DNA of 64,000 nt from VRUE01 sp963702705 (GTDB lineage: Bacteria > Actinomycetota > Thermoleophilia > Solirubrobacterales > 70-9): the NCBI GenBank assembly GCA_963702705.1, contig CAVPDR010000006.1, forward strand, positions 1 to 64,000, given 5' to 3'. The notes under the pieces were generated by a model, which searched no databases, was not told the origin of the DNA, and saw only the letters and a program-made list of their open reading frames with translations. Made by a program: the position numbers and the translations under genes. Positions 39,707 to 48,037 of the stretch are shown here, in pieces (within the stretch, counting starts at the first letter, position 1; each line of letters starts with the position of its first letter).

Positions 39707-41218
39707 ATGCCGCTCGCGAGTCAGACAGACGCCTCCGCGGCGCCGGGCGAGTGGCGCCTCCTATCGCGACGGCTCGACTTCCTTCCCGACCCCGAGCGCG
39801 CCTTCGCGCACATATATGGAGCTAGCGAGAACGCCTTCTGGCTGGACAGTGCTGCCGAGGGCGAGCGCGGCCGCTTCTCCTTCATGGGCGACAGCGGGGG
39901 ACCGCTGGCCGCCGTCGTCACCTACGACGTCGAGGCGCGTCAGGTTCGGGTGGCGCGTCGGGCGGGGATGGAGGTCCACGACGAGTCGATCTTCGACTAC
40001 CTCGGCCGCGAGCTGGGGTCGCTGCGACCTCTCGCCGCCGAATTTCCCTTCGACTTCAACTGCGGCTTCGCCGGCTACCTCGGCTACGAGCTGAAGGCCG
40101 ACTGCGACGCCAACGCCACGCATCGAGCCGAGACCCCCGACGCAGCCTTCGTCCTAGCCGACCGCCTAATCGCCTTCGACCACCAGCAGCGCCACACCTA
40201 CCTCCTCGCCTTGATCGACCCCAACCCAACACCCGAACTGCATCAAATTCTCAATCCGCTAGATAGAGAATTTGATGCAGTTCGCTCGGTTGACGAGGCG
40301 GAGCGTTGGATCGAGGGGATGAGCGAGCGCCTGGGCGTATTGCCGCCGCTTGCCGAGCCCGGCCTCGACGGCGAGGCGGTCGAGTTCCGCCTGCGCCGCT
40401 CGTCCCAGCGCTACCGCGACGAGATCGAAGCCTGCAGGCGCTACTTAACTGCCGGGCACAGCTACGAGATCTGCCTCACCAACAGGCTCGTCGCCGAGGC
40501 GAATCCCGATCCGTTCGAGCTCTACCGCGCCCTCCGCCGCGCCAACCCTGCGCCCTTCGGCGCCTACCTGCGCTTCGGCGACCTCGCCGTGTTGAGCTCC
40601 TCGCCGGAGCGCTTCCTCTCGCTCGACCGCATGGGCCGGGTGGAAGCGCGGCCGATCAAGGGCACCGGCCGTCGCGGCGCGACCCCAGCCGAGGACGCCC
40701 GCCTCGCGGTGGCACTCCAGGCCGACGAGAAGAACCGGGCGGAGAACGTGACCATCGTCGATCTGCTGCGCAACGACCTCGGTCGCGTCTGTGAGACCGG
40801 CAGTATCGAGGTGCGGGAGCTGATGCGGCTTGAGAGCTACGAGACCGTCCACCAGCTGGTCTCCAGCGTGCGCGGCAGGCTGCGCGAGGGAGTCGACCCG
40901 GCGGAGTGCATCCGTGCCTGCTTTCCGCCCGGCTCGATGACAGGGGCGCCGAAGCTGCGCACGATGGAGATCCTCGACGAGCTCGAGGGTGAGGCACGCG
41001 GCCCCTACTCGGGGGCGATCGGTTACCTCGGCCTCGGCGGCGCTTGTGACCTCAGTGTCGCGATCAGAACGATCGTGCTTGACGGCGGCTCGGCGTCGAT
41101 CGGCGCCGGCGGCGCAATCGTCGTCGACTCCGACCCCCGGGAAGAGTTCGAAGAGCTGGTGCTCAAGGCTCGGGCGCCCCTGGCCGCCTTCGGCTCTCGA
41201 GCCTCGAATCGGATCTGA
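39707..41218 (+). CDS. pabB: Aminodeoxychorismate synthase component I carrying an inserted palindrome
   Basis: 503 aa from the ATG at 39707. N-terminal TrpE/PabB domain (FAHIYGASENAFWLDS, FDFNCGFAGYLGYELK) and C-terminal chorismate-binding domain: SYEICLTNRL, ARPIKGTGRRG (the PIKGT lysine typical of PabB rather than TrpE), ENVTIVDLLRNDLGRVC, SMTGAPKLRTMEILDELE and IGAGGAIVVDSDP. It aminates chorismate with ammonia from a PabA partner, which is not in the window. At about residues 177-192, in the linker between the two domains, the frame passes through a 49-bp palindrome (40235-40283) and gains ELHQILNPLDREFDAV. All catalytic motifs are intact, so the protein probably tolerates the insertion. 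Confidence 0.93.
   Translation: MPLASQTDASAAPGEWRLLSRRLDFLPDPERAFAHIYGASENAFWLDSAAEGERGRFSFMGDSGGPLAAVVTYDVEARQVRVARRAGMEVHDESIFDYLGRELGSLRPLAAEFPFDFNCGFAGYLGYELKADCDANATHRAETPDAAFVLADRLIAFDHQQRHTYLLALIDPNPTPELHQILNPLDREFDAVRSVDEAERWIEGMSERLGVLPPLAEPGLDGEAVEFRLRRSSQRYRDEIEACRRYLTAGHSYEICLTNRLVAEANPDPFELYRALRRANPAPFGAYLRFGDLAVLSSSPERFLSLDRMGRVEARPIKGTGRRGATPAEDARLAVALQADEKNRAENVTIVDLLRNDLGRVCETGSIEVRELMRLESYETVHQLVSSVRGRLREGVDPAECIRACFPPGSMTGAPKLRTMEILDELEGEARGPYSGAIGYLGLGGACDLSVAIRTIVLDGGSASIGAGGAIVVDSDPREEFEELVLKARAPLAAFGSRASNRI
40235..40283. repeat. 49-bp palindromic element, copy 3, inside pabB
   Basis: Perfect 18-bp arms (40235-40252 and 40266-40283) and loop AATCCGCTAGATA. Sense-oriented and read in the same frame as the MaoC copy, giving a nearly identical 16-residue peptide. 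Confidence 0.95.
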
Positions 41219-41358
41219 GCTTGAGCCGTTTTCAAAAAGTTCGACAAATGTCCTACTGAAGAAGTCGAGCACTCAGACGTTCTGTCCGGTGACGCGGCCC
41301 TGACTCGCCCTCTGAAGGGCACCCGCAGGGGCCCTACCAGTAAGGAGATTCACCGGAT

Positions 41359-43113
41359 ATGACTGCCCGATCGATTTCACCACCCAGCTTGCGCGGTGCG
41401 GCGCTCTGCTTCGTGGCGTGCCTGCTCGTGGGCCTGTCGCTGGCATCTGCGTCCGCTCACGCGGCACCGACCAACGCGCTCAACCTCTGCATCGCGCGGA
41501 GCGGAGAGCACGTGGGCACGGTTCGCCTGATCTCGGCCAAAGCTCACTGCAAGAGCAGCGAGCGCGGCGCCACGTTCCTGATCGCTCCAGGCAATCAGGG
41601 CGTGCTGGGCGCTGAAGCCGAAAGCGGTGCCATCGGCCCGACGGGCCCCACTGGAGCACCCGGCCCCCAGGGCGAAAAGGGCCCACGCGGGGACCAGGGC
41701 CCCCAAGGCGACAAAGGCCCCGTCGGCGAGAAAGGCCCAACAGGAGACAAGGGCTTGACAGGCGACAAAGGCTCGCAGGGCGAGGCTGGTGACAAGGGTC
41801 CGGTAGGCGAACAGGGTCAGGCCGGCGAGAAAGGTCCCGCTGGCGAGCAGGGCCCCGTGGGCGACAAAGGCCCGCAAGGGGAGACCGGCGACAAAGGCCC
41901 GCAGGGCGAGAAAGGCCCGATCGGCGAGCAGGGCCCTGTCGGAGACAAAGGTCCCCAGGGTGAGCCCGGCGACAAGGGTCCGGCCGGCGAGAAAGGTCCC
42001 GCTGGCGAGCAGGGCCCCGTGGGCGACAAAGGCCCGCAGGGCGAGGCCGGAGACAAAGGTCCCCAGGGTGAGCCCGGCGACAAGGGTCCGGTGGGTGAGC
42101 AAGGTCCCGTCGGCGAGAAGGGTCCCCAAGGTGAGAAGGGGCCTGTCGGCGAACAGGGTCAGGCCGGCGAGAAAGGTCCCGCTGGCGAGCAGGGCCCCGT
42201 GGGCGACAAAGGCCCGCAGGGCGAGGCCGGAGACAAAGGCCCGCAGGGCGAGAAAGGCCCGATCGGCGAGCAGGGCCCTGTCGGAGACAAAGGTCCCCAG
42301 GGTGAGCCCGGCGACAAGGGTCCGGCCGGCGAGAAAGGTCCCGCTGGCGACAAAGGCCCCCAGGGTGAGCCCGGTGACAAGGGTCCGGTAGGCGAGCAGG
42401 GTCAGGCCGGCGAGAAAGGTCCCGCTGGCGAGCAGGGCCCCGTGGGCGACAAAGGCCCGCAAGGGGAGACCGGCGACAAAGGCCCGCAGGGCGAGGCCGG
42501 TCCTGCAGGTCCTGAAGGTCCGATCGGGCCGCAGGGTCCAGTAGGCGACAAAGGCCCGACCGGCGACAAGGGCCCCCAGGGAGATCCGGGGGACAAAGGA
42601 CAGACCGGGGACAAAGGACAGCCCGGGGACAAAGGACAGACCGGGGACAAAGGTCCGACCGGGGACAAAGGCCCCCAGGGCGAACAGGGTCCGCAGGGCC
42701 CTGCCGGCTCGGCGGCTGCCCGCGAAATTCGGGGTGGCGGCACGGGAGCCACGGTCTCCAACTCCATGAACGAACGGTTCTTCGGTCCCGCCATCGACAT
42801 CGGTTTCAGCTCTGAGGCCGCGATCGAGGAAGTGCTGCCGTCAGGTGGGAAAGTGAGCAACCTGCGGATCTACCTGAGCAGCGCCCCCGGTGGTGCCGAC
42901 AGCTACGCGTTCACGGTGCGGAGGGACCCTGTGGGTGCCCCTGTTCCAGTCAACACAGGCATCACCTGCACGATCAAAGCCGGCTCGACCAGCTGCGAAG
43001 ACAAAGTCAACTCGCAGACGTTCGCCGCCGGCGACGCGATCTCGATTCTGGCGACCGAGAACACGAGCCCGAGCACGGCCTCGATGTTCTTCCGGCTCGA
43101 CTACCAGCCGTAG
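41359..43113 (+). CDS. Secreted collagen-like protein
   Basis: 584 aa, ATG with AGGAG about 11 nt upstream. A signal peptide (LCFVACLLVGLSLASASAHA, cleavage near residue 37) precedes a short domain with two cysteines (LNLCIARSGEHVGTVRLISAKAHC). Residues 90-452 are about 121 uninterrupted Gly-X-Y triplets rich in GDK, GEK, GEQ, GPQ and GPV. These Lys-Gly-Asp/Glu pairs stabilise bacterial collagen helices that lack hydroxyproline. A C-terminal beta-rich domain (about 455-584, AREIRGGGTGATVSNSMNERFFGP...) with a Cys pair probably trimerises. There is no LPXTG or transmembrane anchor, so it is released or held non-covalently. A likely structural or adhesive surface fibre. Confidence 0.92.
   Translation: MTARSISPPSLRGAALCFVACLLVGLSLASASAHAAPTNALNLCIARSGEHVGTVRLISAKAHCKSSERGATFLIAPGNQGVLGAEAESGAIGPTGPTGAPGPQGEKGPRGDQGPQGDKGPVGEKGPTGDKGLTGDKGSQGEAGDKGPVGEQGQAGEKGPAGEQGPVGDKGPQGETGDKGPQGEKGPIGEQGPVGDKGPQGEPGDKGPAGEKGPAGEQGPVGDKGPQGEAGDKGPQGEPGDKGPVGEQGPVGEKGPQGEKGPVGEQGQAGEKGPAGEQGPVGDKGPQGEAGDKGPQGEKGPIGEQGPVGDKGPQGEPGDKGPAGEKGPAGDKGPQGEPGDKGPVGEQGQAGEKGPAGEQGPVGDKGPQGETGDKGPQGEAGPAGPEGPIGPQGPVGDKGPTGDKGPQGDPGDKGQTGDKGQPGDKGQTGDKGPTGDKGPQGEQGPQGPAGSAAAREIRGGGTGATVSNSMNERFFGPAIDIGFSSEAAIEEVLPSGGKVSNLRIYLSSAPGGADSYAFTVRRDPVGAPVPVNTGITCTIKAGSTSCEDKVNSQTFAAGDAISILATENTSPSTASMFFRLDYQP
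41626..42711 (+). repeat. Collagen-like tandem repeat region
   Basis: Degenerate 9-18 bp units coding Gly-X-Y, with higher-order copies: a block of about 200 bp starting near 41815 recurs nearly identically near 42155, and in shorter form near 42400. Base use is biased to G on the coding strand. Near-identical blocks imply recent duplication, so length is probably variable between strains and prone to assembly error. Confidence 0.92.
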
Positions 43114-43134
43114 TCAGCTGGACATCGCCGCAGT

Positions 43135-43167
43135 GCCGCCGCCCGTCCTTCCCGGATGGGCGGCGGC
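43135..43167. terminator. Hairpin after the collagen-like gene
   Basis: 14-bp arms 43135-43148 and 43154-43167 (GCCGCCGCCCGTCC) with one G-T pair and a 5-nt loop TTCCC, between convergent genes. It can serve both strands; no U-tract. Confidence 0.65.
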
Positions 43168-43184
43168 GTTGCGGCGGGTCGACC

Positions 43185-43706
43185 TCACCTGACCGCGACG
43201 ATCCGGCCCGAGTCGACCAGCCGCAGCGCGCGTTTGAAGTTCGGGTCGAAGACCTCGACCTCGACCGGAATGCCCGGGTAGGCGAGGTAGACGCTCTTGG
43301 GGTTCGTCCGGTCGAAGTAGATCGTGCCGTTGTCCGCTGTGTGGGCGATGGTGCCGCCGGACCGCCCGCCCTGGCGGCGCAGGGAGGCCACGGCGTTCGG
43401 CTGCGCGTAGGTGCTGACGGTGAGGAAGGCCGCCCGCTCGTCGCCGGCTTCGGCGTCCCCGGTCAGGTACCGCACGTAGGTGCGCTCCTTGTCGGGCCGG
43501 CTCAGCTCCAGTCTTGTGCCGTCCTGCTCGCCGGCCCAGTAGATCGGCGCCGTCCCTTTCGCGGCTGTCTCGCGCAGGGAGCTCGCGCTGACGATCTCGG
43601 CAGCACCCGAGCTCGCCGACCGGCTGGAACTCGAATCGGATCCGCCGCAGCCCGCCACCAGCGCCGGCATCAGCGCCAGCGCCATGATCGTCGCGGCGCG
43701 GATCAC
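43185..43706 (-). CDS. Secreted lipoprotein of unknown function
   Basis: 173 aa from a GTG at 43704-43706, 7 bp after the CAP-domain gene. Signal peptide with lipobox LVAGC, a Ser-rich linker (GGSDSSSSRSASSG), then a compact domain (about residues 45-173) with GTAPIYWAGEQDGTRLELSRPDKERTYVRYL. Nothing diagnostic is recognised. Co-transcribed with the CAP protein, so both may act in the envelope. Confidence 0.8.
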   Translation of the reverse strand: MIRAATIMALALMPALVAGCGGSDSSSSRSASSGAAEIVSASSLRETAAKGTAPIYWAGEQDGTRLELSRPDKERTYVRYLTGDAEAGDERAAFLTVSTYAQPNAVASLRRQGGRSGGTIAHTADNGTIYFDRTNPKSVYLAYPGIPVEVEVFDPNFKRALRLVDSGRIVAVR

Positions 43707-43713
43707 GAGGCGG

Positions 43714-44259
43714 TCACTCGCAGTGGGAGCCGAAGTGGGCGGTCCAGACGACCGTGTCGGCCTGGCCTTCGAGCTCGCCCACCTGCCGACTGAGGCCGAG
43801 GGCTTCGTAGTCGCCGAGGATGTTGTGGCGGTGCTCCGGCGAGCGCATCCAGGCGCGGAAGATCGAGCGCACCGTGCCGTAGGCGCCGACGCCCCAGGCG
43901 AGGTTCTCGCCCACATGCCAGCAGGCTTCGGACAGGTAGCCCGCCTGCCGCATCCAGTAGGTGAATTCGCGGCCGCAGGCCGTATGGCTGAAGCTGTCGC
44001 AGCGCAGCACGTCGGCTCCCTTGTCTCCGGAAGAGAGGTCGAGCTGCGGCGAGTCGGCAAGCGGGCCCAGGCCGGCGCCGGAACGAGCGAAGTCGGTCAT
44101 GCAGCGCATCGCCTGCAGCTGAGTCGGGGGGGAGGCCGTTTTGGCCTGGTCCGGGCACGCGGTCACGGGTGCGATCAGCGACGCGCCGGCGCTTGGCGCG
44201 GCGATCAGGGCGAGGACGATCGCGATCGCGGCCCCCGGGTAGGCGAGCTTGGGTCTCAC
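43714..44259 (-). CDS. Secreted CAP-domain (SCP/PR1, YkwD-like) protein
   Basis: 181 aa from a GTG at 44257-44259, chosen because AAGGAGAC lies just upstream; an ATG 33 bp earlier is possible. Signal peptide (AAIAIVLALIAAPSAGA). The CAP fold is shown by SFSHTACGREFTYWMRQAGY, GENLAWGVGAYGTVRSIFRAWMRSPEHRHNIL and AHFGSHCE, including the conserved His/Glu cavity residues (GENLAWG, SPEHRHN). Bacterial CAP proteins are secreted with unclear enzymatic roles. Several cysteines suggest disulphides. Confidence 0.88.
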   Translation of the reverse strand: MRPKLAYPGAAIAIVLALIAAPSAGASLIAPVTACPDQAKTASPPTQLQAMRCMTDFARSGAGLGPLADSPQLDLSSGDKGADVLRCDSFSHTACGREFTYWMRQAGYLSEACWHVGENLAWGVGAYGTVRSIFRAWMRSPEHRHNILGDYEALGLSRQVGELEGQADTVVWTAHFGSHCE

Positions 44260-44361
44260 CGTCTCCTTGTCGTCAGATCGGCCGCTATGCATGAGTGGTG
44301 GCCGGATCTGCGACGCCGATATCCTTCGGCCCCCAACCGCATCCGACCCAAGCTAGGAGCC

Positions 44362-45576
44362 ATGGCCGTAGACACCGCCGCCTTCCGTGAGCAGACCGAC
44401 GAGCAGCAGGCGATCACCGAAATGGTCCGCCAGTTCGCCGACGAGAAAATCATCCCCCAGGCCGAGCACTACGACCACGAGGATGCCTACCCGAAACCGA
44501 TCGTCGAGGAAATGAAGGAACTCGGCCTCTTCGGCGTGACGATCCCCGAAGAGTACGGCGGCATGGGCCTCGACCTGACGACCTACGCGATGATCGTCGA
44601 AGAGCTCTCGCGCGGCTGGATCTCGATCTCCGGCGTCGTCAACACCCACTTCATCGGCTCCTACCTGCTGATGAAGTTCGGCACCGACGAGCAGAAGGAT
44701 TACTTCCTGCCGAAGATGGCGACCGGCGAGATCCGCGCTGCCTTTTCGCTCTCCGAGCCCGAGGTCGGCTCCGACGTCCAGGGCATCAAGGCCACCGCCA
44801 AGAAGGGCGAGGACGGCAGCTGGGAGCTGAACGGGCAGAAGATGTGGGTCACCAACGGGCTTGGCTCCAGCGTTGTCTTCGTCCTGATGAAGACCGACCC
44901 CAAGGCCGAACCCGCCTACAAGGGAATGACCTGCTTTATCACCGAGAAGGAGCCCTGGGCCGAAACCAACGAAGGCGACTTCAAGGGCCTCAATGTGCCG
45001 CCCAAGATCAAGAAGATGGGCTACAAGGGCGTCGAGTCGACCGAGCTCGTCTACGACGGCTACCGCTGCCCGCCCGAGCGGGTGCTTGGCGGCGAGGAGG
45101 CTGGTGTCGGCCAGGGCTTTGTGCAGATGATGGACGCGCTCGAGGTCGGCCGGGTCAACGTCGCCGCCCGCGGCGTCGGCATCGCCCAGCGCGCGCTAGA
45201 GCTCGCCCTGCGCTACAGCCAGGAGCGCAAGACCTTCGGCAAGCCGATCGCCCAGCACCAGGCGATCCAGTTCAAGCTCGCCGACATGGCGACCAAGATC
45301 GAGGCCGCCCGCCTCGTCACCCGCAAGGCGGCGCGGATGAAGGACGCCGGCGTGCGCTCCGACCTCGAGGCGGGGATGGCCAAGCTGCTCGCCTCGGAGA
45401 CCGGCAAGGAGTGCGTCGAGGAGTGCTTCCGCATCCACGGCGGCTACGGCTACTCGAAGGAGTACGAGATCGAGCGCCTCTACCGCGACGCGCCCCTGCT
45501 CCTGATCGGCGAGGGCACCTCCGAGATCCAGCGCATGGTTATCGGCAAGAAGCTACTCCAGAGGCACAAGATCTAG
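44362..45576 (+). CDS. Acyl-CoA dehydrogenase, probable methylsuccinyl-CoA dehydrogenase of the ethylmalonyl-CoA pathway
   Basis: 404 aa, ATG with AGGAGC. Complete acyl-CoA dehydrogenase: FGVTIPEEYGGMGLDLTTYAMIVEELSRGW, FSLSEPEVGSDVQGIKATA (FAD loop), WVTNGLGSS, GRVNVAARGVGIAQRALELALRY, the arginine signature GKPIAQHQAIQFKLADMA, RIHGGYGYSKEYEIERLYRDA, and catalytic Glu in IGEGTSEIQR. It is most like the short (about 400 aa) enzyme that accompanies ccr and ecm in streptomycetes, and it lacks the N-terminal extension of the proteobacterial Mcd. Substrate assignment rests on the pathway context. Confidence 0.87.
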   Translation: MAVDTAAFREQTDEQQAITEMVRQFADEKIIPQAEHYDHEDAYPKPIVEEMKELGLFGVTIPEEYGGMGLDLTTYAMIVEELSRGWISISGVVNTHFIGSYLLMKFGTDEQKDYFLPKMATGEIRAAFSLSEPEVGSDVQGIKATAKKGEDGSWELNGQKMWVTNGLGSSVVFVLMKTDPKAEPAYKGMTCFITEKEPWAETNEGDFKGLNVPPKIKKMGYKGVESTELVYDGYRCPPERVLGGEEAGVGQGFVQMMDALEVGRVNVAARGVGIAQRALELALRYSQERKTFGKPIAQHQAIQFKLADMATKIEAARLVTRKAARMKDAGVRSDLEAGMAKLLASETGKECVEECFRIHGGYGYSKEYEIERLYRDAPLLLIGEGTSEIQRMVIGKKLLQRHKI

Positions 45577-45595
45577 ATGGAGCGCCGCTAACCAG

Positions 45596-45958
45596 ATGGC
45601 ATCGACCCCGGACCTGATCAAAACCGCCGTCGAGCGGTTCCAGGCCGAGGTCCCGGCGCTGCAAAAACTGAAACTGGTCTTCGGGCTCGAACTGAAGGCC
45701 AAACACGACATCCAGCTCTACCGGGTCGAGGTTCCGGGGCCGGTGATCAAGAAGGACCTCTCCCAGGACGAGCGCGTCCTGGTTCAGATCGACCGGCCCC
45801 AGTTCAACGAGCTGGCGGAGAACGGCACGGTCAAGAGCTACCGCAAGGCCTACGAGACCGGCCACATCAAGGCGACCGGCGACTCAAACGTGAAGAAGCT
45901 GATCGCCCAGGTCGTCGAACGCCACGAGGAACGCGCCCGGCTCAAAAAGGCGCACTGA
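45596..45958 (+). CDS. Small conserved protein, possibly SCP2-like
   Basis: 120 aa, ATG 20 bp after the acyl-CoA dehydrogenase, so co-transcribed. Mixed alpha/beta: KLKLVFGLELKAKHDIQLYRVEVPG then FNELAENGTVKSYRKAYETGHIKATGDSNVKKLIAQVV, whose end resembles the lipid-binding helix of SCP2 proteins (GxIKxxGD). A lipid or acyl-CoA carrier role for the neighbouring dehydrogenase is possible but weakly supported. It converges on the UDP-sugar dehydrogenase gene with a 7-bp gap. Confidence 0.72.
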   Translation: MASTPDLIKTAVERFQAEVPALQKLKLVFGLELKAKHDIQLYRVEVPGPVIKKDLSQDERVLVQIDRPQFNELAENGTVKSYRKAYETGHIKATGDSNVKKLIAQVVERHEERARLKKAH

Positions 45959-45965
45959 GGGCCGG

Positions 45966-47213
45966 CTAGAGCCGGACGACGTTCTCGGCGTCGAGGCTGC
46001 GGGTGACGCCGCGGAAGTCGACCAGGACCGGCGCCGCCGCGGCGACCGCCTCGTAGTCGAGGCTCGGGTGCGCGGTAACTATCGCTGCGACATCGGCTGA
46101 CTCGAGGGCGGTATCGAGGTCGACCGAGCTGAGGCCCAGCTTGGGGAGCTCCGGCACGTGCGGGTCGTGGTAGGAGACGTCGCCGCCGAGGTCGCGGAGC
46201 AGCTCGGCGATCTTCAGCGCCGGCGACTCGCGGGTATCGCCGACGCCGGCCTTGTAGCTGACCCCGAGGATGAGGATCTTCGAGCCCTTGACCGGCTTGC
46301 CCGCCTCGTTCAGCGCCCGGTCGATCCGTTCGGCGCAGAACGCCGGCTGGGCCTGATTCATCTTGCCGGCGAGCTCGATGAACTCGGGGTAGAAGTCGTG
46401 TTCGCGCGCCTTGAAGGCAAGGTAGAAGGGGTCGATCGGCAGGCAGTGGCCGCCCATCCCCGGCCCCGGATCGAAGCGCATGAAGCCGAAGGGCTTGGTC
46501 GAGGCGGCGTCGATCACCTCCCAGACGTCGATCTTGAGCCGGTCGCAGAGCTGCGCCAGCTCGTTGACGAAGGCGATGTTGACCGAGCGGAAGATGTTCT
46601 CGAGCAGCTTGGAGAGCTCGGCCGTCTCGGGACTGGAGAGGACGACGACCTCGTCGCAGATCAGCGCGTAGAGGTCGCGGGCGCGCTCGGTGCAGGCGTC
46701 GGTCATGCCGCCGACCAGCTTCGGCGTGGTGCGGACGGTGTAGTCGGTGCGGCCCGGGTCGATCCGCTCCGGCGAGAAGGCGAGGTGGAAATCGGTGCCG
46801 GTGGTGAGGCCCGACTCCTCGAGCAGCGGCGCCAGCCGCTCGCGCGTGGTGCCCGGATAGGTGGTCGACTCGAGCACCACCAACTGGCCCGCCTGCAGCA
46901 CCTGGGAGAGCGCCGTGCCGGCCTCGAGCAGGTAGCTGAGGTCGGGCTCGCGCGAGCCGGTCAGCGGCGTCGGCACGCAGATGATCACGGCGTCGCAGGA
47001 GGCGAGGTCGGCGTGGCGGGTCGTCGGCTGCAGCCGCTCGCCGAGCGGTGCCAGGGCGGAGTCGGCGATGTCCTCGATGTAGCTCTTGCCCTGTTCGAGG
47101 CTCTCGATCTTGCGGGTGTCGGCGTCGAGGGCGACGACGTCGTGGCCACTCTCCGCGAAGGCGACGGCGAGGGGCAGGCCGACGTAGCCGAGGCCGATGA
47201 TTCCGATCTTCAT
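45966..47213 (-). CDS. UDP-N-acetylhexosamine/UDP-glucose-type dehydrogenase (nucleotide-sugar dehydrogenase)
   Basis: 415 aa from the ATG at 47211-47213; the 40-residue extension in the longer frame is rejected because the Rossmann motif MKIGIIGLGYVGLPLAVAFAESGHDVVALD must be N-terminal. Other signatures: VPTPL, the ESTTYPGTT NAD-binding turn, FSPERIDPG, AELSKLLENIFRSVNIAFVNELA, and the catalytic cysteine in GPGMGGHCLPIDPFYL. The family oxidises the C6 hydroxyl of a UDP-sugar to a uronate in two NAD-dependent steps (WbpA/WecC/TuaD type). It would feed an acidic sugar to the glycan made by the 27.8-37.2 kb cluster. Confidence 0.92.
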   Translation of the reverse strand: MKIGIIGLGYVGLPLAVAFAESGHDVVALDADTRKIESLEQGKSYIEDIADSALAPLGERLQPTTRHADLASCDAVIICVPTPLTGSREPDLSYLLEAGTALSQVLQAGQLVVLESTTYPGTTRERLAPLLEESGLTTGTDFHLAFSPERIDPGRTDYTVRTTPKLVGGMTDACTERARDLYALICDEVVVLSSPETAELSKLLENIFRSVNIAFVNELAQLCDRLKIDVWEVIDAASTKPFGFMRFDPGPGMGGHCLPIDPFYLAFKAREHDFYPEFIELAGKMNQAQPAFCAERIDRALNEAGKPVKGSKILILGVSYKAGVGDTRESPALKIAELLRDLGGDVSYHDPHVPELPKLGLSSVDLDTALESADVAAIVTAHPSLDYEAVAAAAPVLVDFRGVTRSLDAENVVRL

Positions 47214-47304
47214 CGCGCGGGAGTCTAGCCTTGCCTGAGGCGGCTGCGCCGTCGCCGCCCGGTAGCATGCCGCGCCGCCAACCCGACAGGAGAAGAAACC
47301 GAGA

Positions 47305-47850
47305 ATGAGCGAGCAGACTTTCGACTTGACCACCGACCAGGCCGAGCGCGAGGCGTCCGGTGCCCACGCCTACGGGCGGTACCTCGAGGAGTTCGAGGTA
47401 GGCGCGGTCTATAAGCACTGGCCGGCCAAGACGGTGACCGAGTCCGACGACCACCTCTTCTGCCTGATCACGATGAACCACCACCCACTGCACCTCAACG
47501 ACGTCTACGCGGCGGGCTCTCAGCAGGGCCGCAACGTCGTCGTCGGCCCACTCGTCTACTCGCTCGCCCTCGGCATGTCGGTCTCCGACGTCTCCGGCAA
47601 GGCGATCGCCAATCTGGCGACCGAAGACCTCAGCCACCCCAACCCGGTCTTCCACGGCGACACCCTCTTCTGCGAGACCGAGGTGCTCGAGGTAAAGCCC
47701 TCGAAATCGAAGCCCGACCGCGGCGTGGTCAAGGTCCACACCCGCGTGCTCAACCAGGACGGCGTCCTCGTCGCCGAGTTCAAGCGCCTGGTGCTGGTGC
47801 CGCGCAAGAACCCCGGTGAGGCACCGCCGCCCGAGAGCCCCGTCGAGTAA
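47305..47850 (+). CDS. MaoC-family mesaconyl-CoA hydratase-like protein
   Basis: 181 aa, ATG with ACAGGAGAAG. Single hot-dog domain: FEVGAVYKHWPAKTVTESDDHLFCLITMNHHPLHLND has the hydratase Asp/His region, followed by GRNVVVGPLVYSLALGMSVSDVSGKAIANL and FHGDTLFCETEVLEVKPSKSKPDRGVVKVHT. These stretches are characteristic of the short MaoC protein that accompanies ccr and ecm in streptomycetes. It would hydrate mesaconyl-CoA to beta-methylmalyl-CoA, the substrate of the malyl-CoA lyase at 37.4 kb. Divergent from the UDP-sugar dehydrogenase, 91 bp apart. Confidence 0.87.
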   Translation: MSEQTFDLTTDQAEREASGAHAYGRYLEEFEVGAVYKHWPAKTVTESDDHLFCLITMNHHPLHLNDVYAAGSQQGRNVVVGPLVYSLALGMSVSDVSGKAIANLATEDLSHPNPVFHGDTLFCETEVLEVKPSKSKPDRGVVKVHTRVLNQDGVLVAEFKRLVLVPRKNPGEAPPPESPVE

Positions 47851-47935
47851 ACGGCCGCGCGCTGCGCGCCCGGCGCCTCATGAACGCGCGCAACCCGTGA
47901 CGTTTCGCGCACCACGCGTGCGCTCGGCTGCGCCA

Positions 47936-47959
47936 GTGTCGACTCATGCCAGTCGACAC
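47936..47959. terminator. Short hairpin downstream of the MaoC gene
   Basis: Perfect 9-bp arms GTGTCGACT-CATGCC-AGTCGACAC, 86 bp after the stop codon and 17 bp before palindrome copy 4. No U-tract. Confidence 0.5.
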
Positions 47960-47975
47960 CTCGGCCCCCCTGCCC

Positions 47976-48024
47976 GAACTGCATCAAATTCTCAATCTGT
48001 CAGGTAGAGAATTTGATGCAGTTC
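47976..48024. repeat. 49-bp palindromic element, copy 4, upstream of the AbiEi/DUF559 gene
   Basis: Perfect 18-bp arms and loop AATCTGTCAGGTA; adding the flanking CCC/GGG extends the arms to 21 bp (47973-48027). Identical base for base to copy 5 over the 55 bp, although 924 bp of unique sequence lie between them. Confidence 0.95.
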
Positions 48025-48037
48025 GGGTTTGGAAGGG

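Noticed and set aside
41626..42711. Possible CRISPR array or satellite
   Set aside because: Repeats are multiples of three, coding for Gly-X-Y without a stop, with no spacers of constant length.
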